Source of the DNA: Siphonodentalium dalli
Taxonomy: Eukaryota > Mollusca > Scaphopoda > Gadilida > Siphonodentaliidae
Assembly: GCA_032622095.1 (NCBI GenBank)
Contig: CP136067.1
Coordinates: forward strand, 131,505,990-131,569,989
Length of the DNA: 64,000 bases
Direction of reading: 5' to 3'
Shown here piece after piece: positions 59,223-64,000 of the stretch. Every line of letters starts with the position of its first letter. Within the stretch, counting starts at the first letter, position 1. The notes under the pieces were generated by a model. It was not told the DNA's origin. It searched no databases and worked only from the letters and a program-made list of their open reading frames with translations. A program made the position numbers and the translations under genes.

Positions 59223-59641
59223 TTAAATCTTTCAGTGCCAGAGGCCGATCTCATTTTTTGTTTTTTGGGATGAATTTTTTTTGGGTATGCTTAAGCATGC
59301 TATAGCAAATTTAAAAACCAACTGGATAAAACCTTAGGGGCATGTTATAACTCAAAACTATCACCAAGTATTCATAGTAATAATTTTGATGCCCATGAAA
59401 AACGTAAGATTCCCTGGCACTAAACCTGCAAATTAAGTCTGTTAAAGAATATAAGAAAAAATTATTAAAATTGTAAAACAAAAATTGTAAAAAATAACAA
59501 CAAATGATGAAAAATTGTTAGGCCAATGCATTCTCTTATATATGCGAGGCTACCTATGGTCAACTCGTATATATAAGAGAATGCATTGGCACAGGGTATA
59601 TGGGTTGATACAAAAATCGGACCTGGCACTGAAAGGGTTAA
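59223..59641. mobile_element. MITE family PB-2, copy E, with the extra segment
   Basis: Left end decayed (TTAAATCTTTCAGTGCCAGA), right end ctgaaagggTTAA, hairpin 59523-59591 with two arm mismatches. Contains the same about 150-bp insert as copy C. Confidence 0.8.
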
Positions 59642-60029
59642 TGATATGGCTGCTTTAGTTTTTAGACAACTGCTTTATATATAACTTTTGTTGCGGGGAT
59701 TTGCGAGGAAATCCCCACTCAAAATTGGTCACTTTACCTCCTCTTAAAAAAGTGACTCAATTTTGTTATTCCATGATTATTACTCACTCCTATGCCTGCA
59801 GCTTGTTGCATGCTAAAATTTAAGTCAACGCTTAATTTAATAGAACATAGTAGTGATTTATGTAGACTTTAGTGAACAATTAACGTCGGCAAGTGCGATG
59901 TCAAAGTAATCGATGAGATTTGTCGAATGACAAAACATTTGTTTTTCATCTGTATTTTGCTTTGTTTCGTAAAAATAAATCAATGGGGTGCAATAAATAT
60001 TGTGCTGGGTCGGCTGCCGCACCAGCTAT

Positions 60030-60172
60030 ATTATTAGTTATCTTCGGCAACATCGGGGGTACATGGATATTTAATACCTGGATGTCGATTTTGAACCCCG
60101 AGGCGGAGCCGATGGATTCAAAATGAGACATGCACGTATTAAATATCCATGTACCCCCGATGTTGCCGGAGA
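60030..60172. repeat. Palindrome
   Basis: ttatcttcggcaacatcggg and tacatggatatttaatac mirrored around a cggagccgatgg centre. The piece cccccgatgtt recurs twice at 60368-60402. Confidence 0.8.
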
Positions 60173-60883
60173 TAACGATTTTGTCTCCACAACAATAACC
60201 ACGTTTCCTTAATTTAAGTGTGTTTTTCATAGGTTATCCGATTAATTCACACCAATAAGAATAATTAAGTAGATGACCTAAGGACCCGGCGTCAGGTGGC
60301 GTCAAATTCGGCGTGCGAGAGCAACGTCACGATTGGTGGAAACTGCCAGTTCAAGGGTCATTCATATACCCCCGATGTTTCACGTGCTCATATACCCCCG
60401 ATGTTTGGCCACGTTCTCTTATACCCCGCCGTCAAGGGTGACGGGGGACACGGTGATTTAAACGTGGCGGCGTTGTAGCCAATCAGATCGCTAGTTACAA
60501 CCGGATGTGGGGACAAGAAACAGTAACCACTATCTGATAGATATTTCCACTCACCCAGAAAGGGTACCATCTGGTTAGTCGAGAGCTGCATCATATATGG
60601 TACAGAGTTGTGTTAAATTTCGCGCATCACTATACCAAGTAAAACAACGAACAAAGACAACAATCTCGATAAAATATATACGAAAATATATTCACCACGT
60701 TACTAAGGTGTGTCCACGTGAAATTAAACAATTACTGTGAACACTTATTTCGCATGAACTTCGTCAATTTGCGAAGTGTCGACATTCGGTTGATTCACCT
60801 CGCTGGTTTATAAAAAATACATAAATACCACGCATTCCGGTTTATTGGACTAGATGTCAAGGCATTGTGACAAGTATGTTATC
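60173..60883. other. Interval without recognised features
   Basis: No gene or array seen apart from the two cccccgatgtt copies. Confidence 0.4.
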
Positions 60884-60955
60884 TTAACCCTTTACCGAAC
60901 AGAACGGCCCTGTGCCAATGCATTCTCTTATATATGCGAGTCGCATTGCAATGCG
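60884..60955. mobile_element. Truncated MITE family PB-1 end
   Basis: TTAACCCTTTACCGAACAGA, cggccctgtgcc and the first hairpin arm up to gcgagtcg, then unrelated sequence (cattgcaatgcgac). Confidence 0.75.
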
Positions 60956-61427
60956 ACGAGGGTTGATACCTTGGTGTTTTTTTGTTCTGTTGTGTTTAAC
61001 TTTATATTGTTATATTTCTTCATTTAATGTCAATTGTGATTCCTATGATGGTTCACCTTACATAATGCTAGCCATTTTTCATTTAATTTCCATGCATTTG
61101 TCAAACACGTTGGCATATTTTCTGTTCTGATTTGTTTCCTTGTTTTCTTATATTTCTTCGTTTTGCTTCAGCGAAGTATCAACAATAATGCACACAAGAT
61201 TGTATGCATTCAAAAGTATGACCTGGACACAAGTTAATTGTGAAAGCATTGTCTTTTCTTGAAGTTGGATTGAGAATTCAAAAACAAACATTCAAAACCT
61301 ATGAACTCACTCTAGAGATATGATAAATGGAATATGCAGTTTTGATATAGTACCTACCTGGGATTATTACAATGCCCATGTCCTAGATATAAGGTACATG
61401 TATACTAGTTCGTTCTGAGTGTCAGTT
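60956..61427. other. Interval without recognised features
   Basis: T-rich, no supported feature. Confidence 0.4.
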
Positions 61428-61493
61428 TTAACACGTCCATGACTGGAGCTTCCTGAAACGTTGCGAAACCCTGTACCAATGCATTCTCTTATA
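61428..61493. mobile_element. MITE family PB-3 left end, seed of the satellite
   Basis: TTAACACGTCCATGACTGGA, gcttcctgaaacgttgcgaa, then accctgtaccaatgcattct, the first array unit. The element never reaches the hairpin centre; the array replaces it. Confidence 0.85.
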
Positions 61494-64000
61494 AACCCTG
61501 TACCAATGCATTCTCTTATAAACCCTGTACCAATGCATTCTCTTATAAACCCTGTACCAATGCATTCTCTTATAAACCCTGTACCAATGCATTCTCTTAT
61601 AAACCCTGTACCAACGCATTCTCTTATAAACCCTGTACCAATGCATTCTCTTATAAACCCTGTACCAACGCATTCTCTTATAAACCCTGTACCAACGCAT
61701 TCTCTTATAAACCCTGTACCAACGCATTCTCTTATAAACCCTGTACCAATGCATTCTCTTATAAACCCTTTACCATGCATTCTCTTATGAACCCTGTACC
61801 AACGCATTCTCTTATAAACCCTGTACCAAGGCATTCTCTTATAAACCCTGTACCAATGCATTCTCATATAAACCCTGTACCAATGCATTCTCTTATAAAC
61901 CCTGTACCAATGCATTCTCTTATAAACCCTGTACCAATGCATTCTCTTATAAACCCTGTACCAATGCTTTCTCTTATAAACCCTGTACCAATGCATTCTC
62001 TTATAAACCCTGTACCAATGCATTCTCTTATAAACCCTGTACCAATGCATTCTCTTATAAACCCTGTACCAATGCATTCTCTTATAAACCCTGTACCAAT
62101 GCATTCTCTTATAAACCCTGTACCAATGCATTCTCTTATAAACCCTGTACCAACGCATTCTCTTATAAACCCTGTACCAACGCATTCTCTTATAAACCCT
62201 GTACCAACGCATTCCCTTATAAACCCTGTACCAATGCATTCTCTTATAAACCCTTTACCATGCATTCTCTTATAAACCCTGTACCAACGCATTCTCTTAT
62301 AAACCCTGTACAAATGCATTCTCTTATAAACCCTGTACCAATGCATTCTCTTATAAACCCTGTACCAAGGCATTCTCTTATAAACCCTGTACCAATGCAT
62401 TCTCTTATAAACCCTGTACCAATGCATTCTCTTATAAACCCTGTACCAATGCTTTATCTTATAAACCATGTACCAATGCTTTCTCTTATAAACCCTGTAC
62501 CAACGCATTCTCTTATAAACCCTGTACCAATGCATTCTCTTATAAACCCTGTACCAATGCATTCTCTTATAAACCCTGTACCAAAGCATTCTCTTATAAA
62601 CCCTGTACCAATGCATTCTCTTATAAACCCTGTACCAATGCATTCTCTTATAAACCCTGTACCAATGCATTCTCTTATAAACCCTGTACCAATACATTCT
62701 CTTATAAATCCTGTACCAATGCATTCTCTTATAAACCCTGTACCAATGCATTCTCTTATAAACCCTGTACCAATGCATTCTCTTATAAACCCTGTACCAA
62801 TGCATTCTCTTATAAACCCTGTACCAATGCATTCTCTTATAAACCCTGTATCAATGCATTCTCTTATAAACCCTGTACCAATGCATTCTCTTATAAACCC
62901 TGTACCATAGCATTCTCTTATAAACCCTGTACCAATGCATTCTCTTATAAACCCTGTACCAATGCATTCTTTTATAAACCCTGTACCAATGCATTCTCTT
63001 ATAAACCCTGTACCAAGGCATTCTCTCATAAACCCTGTACCAATGCATTCTCTTATAAACCCTGTACCAATGCATTCTCTTATAAACCCTGTACCAATGC
63101 ATTATCTTATAAACCCTGTACCAACGCATTCTCTTATAAACCCTGTACCAACGCATTCTCTTATAAACCCTGTATCAATGCATTCTCTTATAAACCCTGT
63201 ACCAATGCATTCTCTTATAAACCCTGTACCATGGCATTCTCTTATAAACCCTGTACCAATGCATTCTCTTATAAACCCTGTACCAATGCATTCTTTTATA
63301 AACCCTGTACCAATGCATTCTCTTATAAACCCTGTACCAAGGCATTCTCTCATAAACCCTGTACCAATGCATTCTCTTATAAACCCTGTACCAATGCATT
63401 CTCTTATAAACCCTGTACCAATGCATTATCTTATAAACCCTGTACCAACGCATTCTCTTATAAACCCTGTACCAATGCATTCTCTTATAAACCCTGTACC
63501 AATGCATTCTCTTATAAACCCTGTACCAATGCATTCTCTTATAAACCCTGTACCAATGCATTCTCTTATAAACCCTGTACCAATGCATTCTCTTATAAAC
63601 CCTGTACCAATGCATTCTCTTATAAACCCTGTACCAACGCATTCTCTTATAAACCCTGTACCAACGCATTCTCTTATAAACTCTGTACCAACGCATTCTC
63701 TTATAAACCCTGTACCAATGCATTCTCTTATAAACCCTTTACCATGCATTCTCTTATAAACCCTGTACCAACGCATTCTCTTATAAACCCTGTACAAATG
63801 CATTCTCTTATAAACCCTGTACCAATGCATTCTCTTATAAACCCTGTACCAAGGCATTCTCTTATAAACCCTGTACCAATGCATTCTCTTATAAACCCTG
63901 TACCAATGCATTCTCTTATAAACCCTGTACCAATGCTTTCTCTTATAAACCATGTACCAATGCTTTCTCTTATAAACCCTGTACCAACGCATTCTCTTAT
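61470..64000. repeat. 27-bp satellite derived from the PB-3 MITE end, continuing past the window
   Basis: Unit ccctgtaccaatgcattctc + ttataaa, about 93 copies in the window. Point variants (caacgc, caaggc, tgctttc) and one 26-bp unit (ccctttaccatgcattctc) recur at matching spacings, so larger blocks have duplicated. Because 27 is a multiple of three, both strands stay open for hundreds of codons (nine-residue repeats), which is not evidence of coding. Confidence 0.97.

Noticed and set aside
61367-63992. Long ORFs on both strands with nine-residue repeats
   Set aside because: They follow from a 27-bp non-coding unit lacking stops in several frames; both strands are open at once and the unit is a MITE fragment.

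Overview
The window is eukaryotic, AT-rich and dominated by repeats. The only recognisable host gene is spread over eight short exons separated by kilobase introns. The gene architecture, Helitron, hAT, TTAA-type and foldback transposons, and the absence of bacterial-style operons point to an invertebrate animal. A mollusc or other lophotrochozoan is a weak guess from repeat style only.

Host gene: a partial class B1 (secretin-family) G-protein-coupled receptor on the + strand, 6636-48400. Eight exons join in frame with consistent phases (0-1, 1-1, 1-0, 0-2, 2-0, 0-1, 1-2, 2-0), giving 903 nt or 301 codons. Exons 1-3 encode the hormone-binding ectodomain with all six cysteines. Exon 4 holds TM1, exon 5 TM2 and ECL1, exon 6 TM3, exon 7 TM4, and exon 8 the ECL2 Cys-Trp and the start of TM5. 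I did not find the signal-peptide exon or TM5-TM7; they probably lie outside the window.

Repeats by region. 1-6635: TTAA-type MITEs, a small hAT element and foldback relics. Intron 1 (6730-11447): five MITEs. Intron 2 (14.6 kb, GC-AG): two GC-rich minisatellites built on one core in opposite orientation, foldback elements, a 60-bp array and another MITE. Introns 3-4: MITEs, a decayed Ty3/gypsy-like RT-RNase H fragment, and a 4-kb Helitron carrying a nested hAT element. Introns 5-6: 8-bp-TSD foldback elements and a tandem duplication that copied the exon 6 splice donor. Intron 7 starts with about 69 copies of a 32-bp repeat, nearly all carrying GTAAGT, that begins at the real exon 7 donor. 48401-61430: several long-arm foldback elements and a 41-bp array. 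61470 to the end: a 27-bp satellite whose unit comes from the end of a MITE family.

The most interesting themes are the amplification of splice-donor sequence at two neighbouring exons, a hairpin module shared by several otherwise different TTAA-type MITE families, and what looks like the birth of a satellite from one of those MITEs.
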